This document shows, piece after piece, positions 7,502-14,713 of a DNA stretch of 26,314 bases. The translations under genes and the position numbers were made by a program. The DNA lies in contig CAJTON010000011.1 in assembly GCA_910577605.1 (NCBI GenBank), positions 23,980 to 50,293 of the forward strand, written 5' to 3'. A model generated the notes under the pieces. That model searched no databases. It was given only the letters and a program-made list of their open reading frames with translations, and had not been told where the DNA came from. Position 1 is the first letter of the stretch. Each line of letters begins with the position of its first letter. Source of the stretch: an uncultured Butyrivibrio sp. (GTDB lineage: Bacteria; Bacillota; Clostridia; Lachnospirales; Lachnospiraceae).

Positions 7502-8251
7502 ATGTCAGGACATTCAAAATTTGCAAATATCAAGCATAAGAAGGAAAAGAACGACGCCGCCAAGGGAAAGATCTTCACACGTCTCGGAAAGGAGCTTATG
7601 GTAGCCGTCAAAGAAGGCGGACCGGATCCTAACAATAACAGCAAGCTTCGTGACGTTATCGCCAAGGCGAAGTCAAACAATATGCCTAACGATACCATAG
7701 ACAGGAGTATCAAAAAGGCTGCGGGCGACGCGAACGCGGCAAACTTCACGGCGATCACCTACGAGGGCTACGGTCCCAACGGAACGGCGATCATCGTTGA
7801 AACTCTTACCGACAACAAGAACCGTACCGCTTCAAACGTACGCAACGCCTTTACGAAGGGCAACGGAAATGTCGGAACGCCGGGCTGTGTGTCATTTATG
7901 TTTGATAAAAAAGGCCAGATACTCATAAGCAAGGAAGAATGCAAAATGGATCCCGACGAGCTTATGATGCTTGCGCTTGATTCGGGGGCCGAGGATTTCA
8001 GCGATGAGGATGAGGAGGAGTACGAGATACTGACCGATCCCGACAGCTGCGGAACGGTGCGTGAGGCGCTTGAAGCCGCCGGTCTTAAACTTATGCAGGC
8101 GGAGGTCACGATGCTTCCGCAGACATGGGTGGAGCTTAAAGACGAAAACGACGTAAAGCAGATGAACAGGATACTTGATTTTCTCGACGACGACGATGAC
8201 GTTCAGGCGGTATACCATAACTGGGATATGCCGATGGAGGACGAGGAATAG
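7502..8251 (+). CDS. yebC: YebC/PmpR family protein
   Basis: This is a cytosolic YebC-family protein. The family was long annotated as transcriptional regulators, and more recent work links members to translation, relieving ribosome stalling. The product has 249 residues, the usual length, with the diagnostic N-terminus MSGHSKFANIKHKK, then GRTLTxxK-like KIFTRLGKE, NNMPNDTIDRSIKKA, ITYEGYGPNGTAIIVE, DNKNRTASNVR and, near the C-terminus, MNRILDFLDDDDDVQAVYHN. GGAGG at 7487-7491 is its ribosome binding site. The 17-base gap after pnp suggests co-transcription, and a terminator follows at once. The acidic stretch around residues 160-170 (DEDEEE) is typical of the family's variable region. Confidence 0.95.
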   Translation: MSGHSKFANIKHKKEKNDAAKGKIFTRLGKELMVAVKEGGPDPNNNSKLRDVIAKAKSNNMPNDTIDRSIKKAAGDANAANFTAITYEGYGPNGTAIIVETLTDNKNRTASNVRNAFTKGNGNVGTPGCVSFMFDKKGQILISKEECKMDPDELMMLALDSGAEDFSDEDEEEYEILTDPDSCGTVREALEAAGLKLMQAEVTMLPQTWVELKDENDVKQMNRILDFLDDDDDVQAVYHNWDMPMEDEE

Positions 8252-8272
8252 ATAACTGACAGGCTTATACGG

Positions 8273-8297
8273 GCCGCCGCATTGCGGCGGCTCTTTT
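8273..8297 (+). terminator. Rho-independent terminator after yebC
   Basis: GCCGCCGC (8273-8280) and GCGGCGGC (8284-8291) form a perfect 8-bp GC stem with an ATT loop, followed by TCTTTT. It ends the pnp-yebC unit. Confidence 0.9.
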
Positions 8298-8354
8298 GAT
8301 TACACAGGGTATGCGCCGGAGAGCAAGCGCCTGTCAAAACGGACGGAGGATTTT

Positions 8355-8585
8355 ATGAGAATAGAAGAATTTAAGATGGAAAGGGAAAATCTTGTAAAAA
8401 AAGGCGATACGGTCAAAATAACTGAAGGCGAGCTGCCGTCAAGCTGGTATTACACGATAATCCCGGCGGTGGCGATGTCCCGCAATTATAAATTTTCCGA
8501 GAGAATAAAATCAAGAGAGGGAATTGTCGAGGATATAGTGCAGACCGAGAGGGGATATTTTGTGCAGGTGAAATTTGACGAGTAG
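8355..8585 (+). CDS. Small protein of unknown function (76 aa)
   Basis: I do not recognise this protein. It has 76 residues and no signal peptide or TM segment, and begins MRIEEFKMERENLVKKGD. The C-terminal half alternates hydrophobic and charged residues in short beta-like strands (KGDTVKITE, REGIVEDIVQT, GYFVQVKFDE), suggesting a small beta-barrel or SH3-like fold, but that is a guess. GGAGG at 8345-8349 lies 5 bases before the ATG, a strong sign the ORF is translated. It sits after the yebC terminator with no clear promoter of its own, and is convergent with the LacI-type gene, separated by 28 bases with no hairpin terminator. Confidence 0.65.
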   Translation: MRIEEFKMERENLVKKGDTVKITEGELPSSWYYTIIPAVAMSRNYKFSERIKSREGIVEDIVQTERGYFVQVKFDE

Positions 8586-8613
8586 AGCCATGCTGCGGAG
8601 GGGCAGGAGAATG

Positions 8614-9588
8614 TCAGGTCTTTTCGATAATAGCCGGAAATACCGTAAGAGTAGCGGCTTCCAGCCCATTTGAAAGATTCGCCACACAGTTTACGGCGTG
8701 AGCGCAGATTTCCTCTTCGCGGCAGTATACCAAGATAAAAGAGGAAGAGGAATACAGACAGTCAGCTCCGAAACCGACGGTTTCAAAATCTTCGGGAACG
8801 GATACGCCCGATTCACTTGCGGCGCATAGGACAGCATATGCCGAAGCCGCGTCTGTTGTGACTGCCGCGTCGGCGGGAGTGCCGTTTTCAAGCAGTGAAC
8901 TGACATAGGCTTTGGCGCTTCCGGCGTCCGGACACAGGTGTACATATTCGGGGCGGCAGTCGATGCCGTTTGTCAAGCAGGTATTTTTAAACGCTTCAAG
9001 CATAAGTATGTAGTGGTCGGACATTGACGGAAACAAAAACAACGGATGCCTTCTTCCTTTTTTGATGAGCGCTTCGGTCACGGTTTTGACGGCGGACGCA
9101 AGATCGCAGAAGGCACAGTACACTCCCGGAGCGTCAAGAAAGGCGTTAAGCAGTATTACGGGAAAGGACGAAGCGGCAGCGGAGATATATGAATTGTCGG
9201 CTGCTTCGTACTCCATAAAATCAGCGCCCTGTATTATGAGGGCGTTTATTTTTTTGCGTGTAAAGTGTTCGACGGCGCGGCGCTTGGCGGCGGGAGTTGA
9301 GCCGCATAGCAAAAAGTCGGTTTCAAATCCGGCGGCGCCTAATTTGCGCATAAGTTTTTCAACCGTAACGGCATTGCTGCCGGAAAGCAGGGAGGTGCAA
9401 AGAATACCGACAGTGCGGACGCGCGGCTCCGGTTTATGACGTCCCATGCCCGGAGCGTAGCCGGTTTCTTCAATAATACCAAGTATTTTTCTGCGGGTCG
9501 CGTCGCTGACCTTTTTGCTTCCGTTAAGTACGCGTGAAACTGTGGCGATAGACACCCCCGCCATTTCGGAAATATCATAAATGTTCAT
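8614..9588 (-). CDS. LacI/GalR family transcriptional regulator
   Basis: This is a predicted sugar-responsive DNA-binding repressor. It has 324 residues from the ATG whose complement is at 9586-9588. The N-terminal helix-turn-helix is classic: IYDISEMAGVSIATVSRVLN (residues 3-22), then GSKKVSDATRRKILGIIEE and the hinge region near residue 50. The rest is a periplasmic-binding-protein-like effector and dimerisation domain (RTVGILCTSLL near residue 60, DAAVTTDAASAYAVL and VSVPEDFETVGFGAD further on). The open frame extends 44 residues further upstream, but that part lacks family similarity and a ribosome binding site. GGAGGG lies about 11 bases before the chosen ATG. The divergent neighbour is the FliD-like gene. 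No sugar transporter or hydrolase is adjacent, so the regulon cannot be read from context, and no convincing palindromic operator was found. Confidence 0.92.
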   Translation of the reverse strand: MNIYDISEMAGVSIATVSRVLNGSKKVSDATRRKILGIIEETGYAPGMGRHKPEPRVRTVGILCTSLLSGSNAVTVEKLMRKLGAAGFETDFLLCGSTPAAKRRAVEHFTRKKINALIIQGADFMEYEAADNSYISAAASSFPVILLNAFLDAPGVYCAFCDLASAVKTVTEALIKKGRRHPLFLFPSMSDHYILMLEAFKNTCLTNGIDCRPEYVHLCPDAGSAKAYVSSLLENGTPADAAVTTDAASAYAVLCAASESGVSVPEDFETVGFGADCLYSSSSFILVYCREEEICAHAVNCVANLSNGLEAATLTVFPAIIEKT

Positions 9589-9639
9589 ATTCCGGAGTCC
9601 CTCCGATAAATTCCGTTTTTTACCAAAAATATTAAGAAT

Positions 9640-9668
9640 ATTATATAAAGGAACCATTGAAAAAGCAA
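9640..9668 (-). promoter_or_regulatory. Promoter of the LacI-family gene
   Basis: Read on the - strand, TTGCTT (complement of 9663-9668) and TATAAT (complement of 9640-9645) are separated by 17 bases. The predicted start is near base 9633, giving a leader of about 45 bases. Confidence 0.65.
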
Positions 9669-9734
9669 TCACAATGTGTGCGCGCGGAGCAAATTGCCGT
9701 TTACGTCCGCGGCATTCCATTTGCGAAACCGGGG

Positions 9735-9763
9735 TTGCGCTGTCGGATATTTTGTACGATATA
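9735..9763 (+). promoter_or_regulatory. Weak candidate promoter for the FliD-like gene
   Basis: TTGCGC (9735-9740) and GATATA (9758-9763) are spaced by 17 bases, about 45 bases before the ATG. Both boxes are imperfect. ACGATAT in the same place vaguely resembles a sigma-28 -10, but no matching -35 was found. Confidence 0.3.
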
Positions 9764-9807
9764 AACGGTAAAGGAAGCAGGGACGCTTATAAAAAGGAGA
9801 CGCATAT

Positions 9808-10473
9808 ATGAGAATAACCACACAGATGCTGAACGAATCGGCGAGAAAGGCGGGTCTGCCTTTAGACAATCATACGCTTCTGGATTATATTAATGCGGGA
9901 ACGTCGGCTCCGTCTGTTCTGGACGATGAAAAAAGTATTCTTGAAACTACAAAGAACGCCGTATACGGAAAAGAATACCGCAGACTTTGGCAGGCTGCGG
10001 AAAGTCTTGACACACAGGCGAAAAAACTTTCCGCGGGCGGCGAGGAGAATATTTTCGCAAAGGCGAAGGACGGCGACACCTCCGGCATATGCAGGGAGGC
10101 GGAGAAGCTTGCCGAGAGCTACAACAGTGTACTGGACGCTCTGAGCAAATCGCCGGACGGTCTGAACTCGTTTTATTTAAAGAGTCTTAAAGGTCTTGCT
10201 GACCAAAACAAATCGGAGCTTGAGAGCGTCGGTATCACGCTGGAGAAAAACGGCCGCCTGTCGGTCGACAAGGACAAGCTCGCGGCTGCCGATATGGAGA
10301 CTCTCAAAAAAGTATTCGGGGAGGAGAGTTCATTCGCTCCCGGAGTTTCGTTTATTTCCTCAAGAGTCGCCGACAACGCAAGGGCTGAGGCTGAAAGCAT
10401 TTCCAGTCTGTACGGTTCAAACGGTATGCAGAAGGGCGCCGGAGCCTACGGAAAATACGATCTATGGGGATAA
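9808..10473 (+). CDS. Helical protein resembling the C-terminal domain of flagellar cap FliD
   Basis: The product has 221 residues, no signal peptide and no TM segment, and is mostly predicted helix. The middle and C-terminal parts follow a pattern seen in the C-terminal region of FliD (flagellar hook-associated protein 2): a helix with AEKLAESYNSVLDAL, a segment SFYLKSLKGLADQNKSELES, then IGI-type VGITLEKNGRLSVDKDKLAA, and DMETLKKVF. FliD typically reads IGIT..DGTLSLD..KL at this position. It then has SFISSRVADNARAEAES and ends KYDLWG. It is far shorter than FliD and lacks the N-terminal cap domain, so it would be a FliD-like accessory or secreted protein, not the cap itself. AAGGAG at 9794-9799 precedes the ATG. 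No other flagellar structural genes are in the window. Family assignment is by eye and moderate. Confidence 0.6.
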   Translation: MRITTQMLNESARKAGLPLDNHTLLDYINAGTSAPSVLDDEKSILETTKNAVYGKEYRRLWQAAESLDTQAKKLSAGGEENIFAKAKDGDTSGICREAEKLAESYNSVLDALSKSPDGLNSFYLKSLKGLADQNKSELESVGITLEKNGRLSVDKDKLAAADMETLKKVFGEESSFAPGVSFISSRVADNARAEAESISSLYGSNGMQKGAGAYGKYDLWG

Positions 10474-10563
10474 TCATACGGAAAGATGAAATGAACGGCC
10501 AAAGCGCACTTCCCATATGGAATAAAAACTAAATTTATTGAGCCGCGCTTTCAAGCGATGACA

Positions 10564-10594
10564 AAAGCACCCGGACAAATTGCCCGGGTGCTTT
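10564..10594. terminator. Strong inverted repeat terminator after the FliD-like gene
   Basis: AAAGCACCCGG (10564-10574) pairs perfectly with CCGGGTGCTTT (10584-10594), an 11-bp stem with a 9-base loop. The A/T ends of the stem give a short U run on either strand, so it could serve the FliD-like gene on + and the decayed gene on -. Confidence 0.75.
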
Positions 10595-10637
10595 AAACTA
10601 CAAATAATTGAGCGTATTAAGTAAGTTAAACTCCGGT

Positions 10638-10920
10638 TTATAATTCTATCTTTTCTATCTTAAAATCGCAATAATATTCTGCCGTTATACCCTTAAATTT
10701 TAATACGCAATAATCAGGACCAGTTACACCCTGTTTATAAAACAGCCTGTCGCCAAAACGCCAAATCCTGTCTTTTGTCGCCTGGTCGGTGCATACTTGC
10801 ATTTCGCCTACTATTATGCGGGGAGTAGACACAGCCCTTAGAGTAGTATATAGCCAGTGCCTTAGCATACGGAGAGAGCGTAGGTTTTTAAGCTATACGC
10901 AGTCCCATGTGAACTTCGGT
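10638..10920 (-). pseudogene. Decayed fragment of a pyridoxamine 5'-phosphate oxidase-like (general stress 26-type) flavoprotein gene
   Basis: The - strand encodes a C-terminal remnant with VGEMQVCTDQATKDRIW, then GVTGPDYCVLKF and AEYYCDF before the stop. This matches the end of small PPOX-fold proteins, where VCTD..K..W and GVTDPDYCVLKFT are recognisable. The upstream part of the fold appears only in another frame (about 10830-10870 reads AKALAIYYSKGCVYS, like the family's NPKASIYF strand), with a further stop near 10890. The 76-residue open frame with an ATG at 10868 therefore starts inside the domain, lacks the FMN-binding N-terminal half and has no ribosome binding site. I read it as a gene broken by frameshifts. 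Similarity is by eye only. Confidence 0.5.
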
Positions 10921-10967
10921 AATGAGGGCGTTCCTTTTTTATTACCGCGGGCTATTATCACGGTAAT
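10917..10967. repeat. Three alternating copies of CGGTAAT/ATTACCG
   Basis: CGGTAAT occurs at 10917-10923 and 10961-10967, and its complement ATTACCG at 10941-10947. The middle copy can pair with either flank, giving two mutually exclusive hairpins with 17- and 13-base loops. It lies between the decayed flavoprotein gene and the kinase-1 promoter. No T run follows, so it is not an ordinary terminator. Confidence 0.6.
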
Positions 10968-10994
10968 TACTTAAATCCGATAAGCATAAAGCGG

Positions 10995-11023
10995 TTGAAA
11001 AAGAGGGCAGATTTTGGTAAAAT
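10995..11023 (+). promoter_or_regulatory. Promoter of sensor kinase 1
   Basis: TTGAAA (10995-11000) and TAAAAT (11018-11023) are separated by 17 bases. The predicted start is near 11030, about 42 bases before the ATG. Confidence 0.55.
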
Positions 11024-11071
11024 CATATATTAGGGATTTATGTGTACTACGGATTAAGGAGAGCTTTATAT

Positions 11072-14000
11072 ATGGAAACAAGAGTTGACGTTTTGATAAA
11101 CCGGTTTGTTCTTTCTTTCGTCGAAACAAAGGGAAATTACGTCCCCGATCTGCAGATGCTGCTTGACGGAGTGCGTGAGGCATACGGACTTGACGTTGTT
11201 TATGTTATTGAACAAATGTCTTCTAACCGGGAGTTCGGATATACTCATATGAGCGTATCTGACCGTAAGTATGACCGTACAAATAATACTGTTGTGTTTG
11301 AGGAGGAGTTTGCCAAAAAAGCGGTTTCGCTTTTTGACGATGAAGCCGTATCCCTCAACGCGAAGATAGCGGGTGTTGACGGAGAAGACTTTACCTCATG
11401 TATACAGTGCGGATTTATCGTGAACGGTAATTATCTCGGAGGGGTTGGCTTCTGTAAAAGAGGGGAAGACGGAGAACTATCAGGGAAACGCGAGACGCTG
11501 CTTAGGCTTACCCGCGCCGTATGGACATATCTGAATGTAAAAATGGCGGAGGATACGGCTGTATGCAGGTATCAGAGAGAGCTTACCGCGCTTAAAAACG
11601 TTTACTCGACTATACTTTATGCTGATCTGTGTGAGAATTCATATACGACGGTACATACGGATAAAAGGCTCGGAGATATTATTCCGTACAGCGGGCGTTT
11701 TACGGATATCGAAAGACTGATTTCCGACGGAAGAGTGGTTGAGAAATTCAGACGGGAGCTTGGAGAGATATTTGATATCGGATATATAAGCTCATATCTT
11801 TGCGATGAAACGCCGAGCTACGATTTTGATTACCAGACCATGGACGATAACGAGATAAACTGGTACCGCGCGGGCATCGTGCTTGTGGATACCGATGCCG
11901 ACCGTAAGCCTCATCATATACTTGTAATGCTTAAAGAAATAACGGAGCAGAAGGAGATACTTGACAGCGGAAAAGAAGCTTTTGATATGCTAAGGGATTC
12001 GTATTACCGCATAAGCTCGGTTGATTTGAACAAAGGGCATTTCCACAATATGAAGATCGTTGAATGCGACAGGGAGAACGAGCTTGAAGTCGAGGGTGAT
12101 TACAATAAGGTGATCAGGGCGTGCGCAGGCAAGCATATACCGGAGGAATACAGGGATAAATTCCTTTCCATCATGTCGCCCGCGAATCTTAAGGCGTTTT
12201 TTTCCGTGAAAAAGGAACCCGTCGTGGTGGCATACAAGCACCTTGTGGACGGCGAATACAGATGGGTGCAGTCAGAGGTCGTTCCTTTGGACAGCTACAG
12301 CGACGCGAACGCCCATGTCATATGGTATGTGAAAAATATTACAGATGAGAAGGCAAAGGAGGACGCTTATAACGAAAGTCTGCTTGAAGCGAACGCGGCG
12401 CTGCGGAACGCGCAGAAAATCATGGGGATAGAGGCTCAGGCATACGAGCTTGTATACAGGAATATCGCCAACATTAGCACGACTGAGGACATACGCTTAT
12501 CAATACAGGAAATGCTTGAGGAGGTAGGAAGATTTACGGGCGCGGAGAGGGTATACATATTTGAGGACAGGGGTGATTTTTTCCCGAACACTTTCGAGTG
12601 GTGCGCGGACGGCATAACCCCGGAAATAGATAACCTTCAGGAGATAAGACCCGACGAGATCACATACTGGACGGATACTTTGATAAAAGGAGAGTGCATC
12701 GTCATTCCGGATATAGAGAAGACGAAGAATGAAACTCCCGTTATATACGATATTCTTAAACCTCAGAATATTACAAGCGTTATAGAAGCTCCTATAATGA
12801 TAGACAATCATCTTATCGGTTTTCTCGGAGTGGATAATCCGCCGGAGGAAATAACGCCGCTTGTGTCCAAATCGCTTCAGGTATTGGGAGCGTTTCTCGC
12901 GATTACCATTAAAAACAGGGAGGAGTACCAGAATTCGCTTCAAAGGGCAAACGACGCCTTAAAGGAGAGCAATGCGGCGCTCAAGGATGCTTATGAGGCA
13001 GCGGACAGGGCAAGCAGCGCAAAAACAGACTTTTTGTCCAATATGTCGCATGACATAAGGACTCCCATGAACGCCATTATCGGTATGACGGCGATTGCGG
13101 GGGCATATATTGACGATAAGGAAAGAGTGCAGGACTGCCTTGCAAAAATCACGGCGTCAAGCAAACATCTTCTGTCGCTTATAAATGAAATTCTTGACAT
13201 GAGCAGGATAGAGAGCGGAAAGCTTACGCTTTCCGAGGAGGAATTCAATCTGTCCGATCTGATCGAAAATCTTCTGACTATGGTCAAACCGCAGGTGGCG
13301 GAGAAAAACCATCAGATGAATGTCCGTATCGTGGATATAGAGCATGAGGACGTTATCGGCGACAGCCTGAGAATACAACAGGCTTTTGTCAATATAATGA
13401 GCAACGCGGTAAAATACACTCCGGACGGAGGAACCATCAATCTCACAATATCGGAAAGACCGACGAACAAAACCAAAGTCGGATGCTATGAATTTGTTTT
13501 TGAGGACAACGGCATAGGTATGTCACGGGAGTTTATGAAGAAGCTGTTTACGCCGTTTGAGAGGGCGGAGAACGAGTATTCCTCAAAAATACAGGGAACC
13601 GGATTGGGAATGGCTATCACAAAGAATATCGTGAATATGATGAACGGCGACATAAGGGTAAAGAGCGTTCAGGGAGAGGGCACCACGTTTACGGTCACGA
13701 TCTTTTTAAGACTTCAGAGCGTGGACGACGTGTCAACAGAGGAACTGGCGGGATTGCCGGTGCTTGTCGTGGATGACGATGAAATATGCTGTCAGAGCAC
13801 GGCAGAGATATTAAAAGAAATCGGTATGGACAGCGAATGGGTTACAAAAGGACACATAGCTGTGGAGCGCGTTTCACAGAGACATGATAATGACGAGGAT
13901 TTCTTTGCGGTCATACTTGACTGGAAGATGCCGGGGATGGACGGCCTTGAGACCGCTAAAGAAATAAGGAGAAAGGTCGGGAACGAAGTGCCGATCATTA

Positions 14001-14554
14001 TTTTCTCGGCGTATGACTGGACCGATATTGAGATGGAAGCAAGAGCGGCGGGAGTTGACGCGTTTATAAGCAAACCGTTGTTTAAATCACGCCTTACCAC
14101 GCTCTTTAAGGGACTTGCGGGTGAGGAGACCGCGGCTCCCAGAAACGAGCTTGAAAACATCGCTCAGTCGGACTATTCTGACAAACGTATACTTCTGGTG
14201 GAGGATAATGAGATAAACAGGGAGATCGCTGTTGAGATACTTGGTATGACGGGGATACAGATAGAAACCGCCGAGAACGGTAAAATAGCAGTGGACATGG
14301 TTTCTGACAGCGCCGACGGCTACTACGATCTTGTGTTCATGGATATACAGATGCCGGTGATGAACGGTTACGACGCGGCTTCGGCAATAAGATCTCTCGG
14401 AAGGAAATACACTAACAGGCTTCCGATCATCGCAATGACGGCGAACGCTTTTGCCGAGGACGTTGTTGCGACGAAGAACGCCGGAATGAACGAGCACATT
14501 GCCAAGCCCCTCGATCTTGGCAAGCTTGACGACGCGATGAAACGGTGGCTGTGA
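11072..14554 (+). CDS. Soluble hybrid sensor histidine kinase with two receiver domains (kinase 1)
   Basis: This is a cytosolic two-component kinase of 1160 residues with no TM segment. In order: an N-terminal GAF-like region (about 5-160), two PAS-like regions (about 170-295 and 303-428), a clearer GAF domain (about 455-615, with RFTGAERVYIFED and APIMIDNHLIGFLGVDN), a coiled linker, HisKA with phospho-acceptor His660 in NMSHDIRTPMN, and HATPase with N-box IMSNAVKYTPDGG, DNGIGM (812-817) and GTGLGMAI (842-849). REC1 (about 896-1015) has Asp950 in VILDWKMPGMDG, and REC2 (about 1038-1158) has Asp1091 in FMDIQMPVMNG and MTANAF. All kinase and receiver catalytic residues appear intact. The start is the ATG at 11072 behind AAGGAGAG; the open frame 10 codons upstream lacks a ribosome binding site. 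The sensed cue is unknown. The next gene encodes a membrane paralogue of its transmitter. Confidence 0.95.
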   Translation: METRVDVLINRFVLSFVETKGNYVPDLQMLLDGVREAYGLDVVYVIEQMSSNREFGYTHMSVSDRKYDRTNNTVVFEEEFAKKAVSLFDDEAVSLNAKIAGVDGEDFTSCIQCGFIVNGNYLGGVGFCKRGEDGELSGKRETLLRLTRAVWTYLNVKMAEDTAVCRYQRELTALKNVYSTILYADLCENSYTTVHTDKRLGDIIPYSGRFTDIERLISDGRVVEKFRRELGEIFDIGYISSYLCDETPSYDFDYQTMDDNEINWYRAGIVLVDTDADRKPHHILVMLKEITEQKEILDSGKEAFDMLRDSYYRISSVDLNKGHFHNMKIVECDRENELEVEGDYNKVIRACAGKHIPEEYRDKFLSIMSPANLKAFFSVKKEPVVVAYKHLVDGEYRWVQSEVVPLDSYSDANAHVIWYVKNITDEKAKEDAYNESLLEANAALRNAQKIMGIEAQAYELVYRNIANISTTEDIRLSIQEMLEEVGRFTGAERVYIFEDRGDFFPNTFEWCADGITPEIDNLQEIRPDEITYWTDTLIKGECIVIPDIEKTKNETPVIYDILKPQNITSVIEAPIMIDNHLIGFLGVDNPPEEITPLVSKSLQVLGAFLAITIKNREEYQNSLQRANDALKESNAALKDAYEAADRASSAKTDFLSNMSHDIRTPMNAIIGMTAIAGAYIDDKERVQDCLAKITASSKHLLSLINEILDMSRIESGKLTLSEEEFNLSDLIENLLTMVKPQVAEKNHQMNVRIVDIEHEDVIGDSLRIQQAFVNIMSNAVKYTPDGGTINLTISERPTNKTKVGCYEFVFEDNGIGMSREFMKKLFTPFERAENEYSSKIQGTGLGMAITKNIVNMMNGDIRVKSVQGEGTTFTVTIFLRLQSVDDVSTEELAGLPVLVVDDDEICCQSTAEILKEIGMDSEWVTKGHIAVERVSQRHDNDEDFFAVILDWKMPGMDGLETAKEIRRKVGNEVPIIIFSAYDWTDIEMEARAAGVDAFISKPLFKSRLTTLFKGLAGEETAAPRNELENIAQSDYSDKRILLVEDNEINREIAVEILGMTGIQIETAENGKIAVDMVSDSADGYYDLVFMDIQMPVMNGYDAASAIRSLGRKYTNRLPIIAMTANAFAEDVVATKNAGMNEHIAKPLDLGKLDDAMKRWL

Positions 14555-14579
14555 AACGCTTCGCACGATGCCGTAATGA

Positions 14580-14608
14580 TTGACACATACGGACCGTCTT
14601 GCTATACT
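14580..14608 (+). promoter_or_regulatory. Strong sigma-A promoter of kinase 2
   Basis: TTGACA (14580-14585) matches the consensus exactly and lies 17 bases before TATACT (14603-14608). It sits 26 bases past the kinase 1 stop, so kinase 2, kinase 3 and the response regulator form their own transcription unit with a leader of about 100 bases. Confidence 0.8.
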
Positions 14609-14713
14609 TTATATAAATAACGCCCGCATGCAGAATCTTTTTACCGTGATGCAAAAGAACTCTACGCTTTACGGCATCTTGCGCGTCCGGGGTTTCGTTA
14701 AGGAAGAAAATAT

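Noticed and set aside
9589..9720. 44-residue N-terminal extension of the LacI-type repressor
   Set aside because: It would cross the gene's own -10 box. LacI proteins start immediately before the helix-turn-helix, as the 9588 start does.
9660..9760. LacI-type operator palindrome in the divergent region
   Set aside because: Fragments such as TTGCGAAACC and TTGCCGTTTACG resemble half-sites, but no symmetric operator with the central CG could be drawn.
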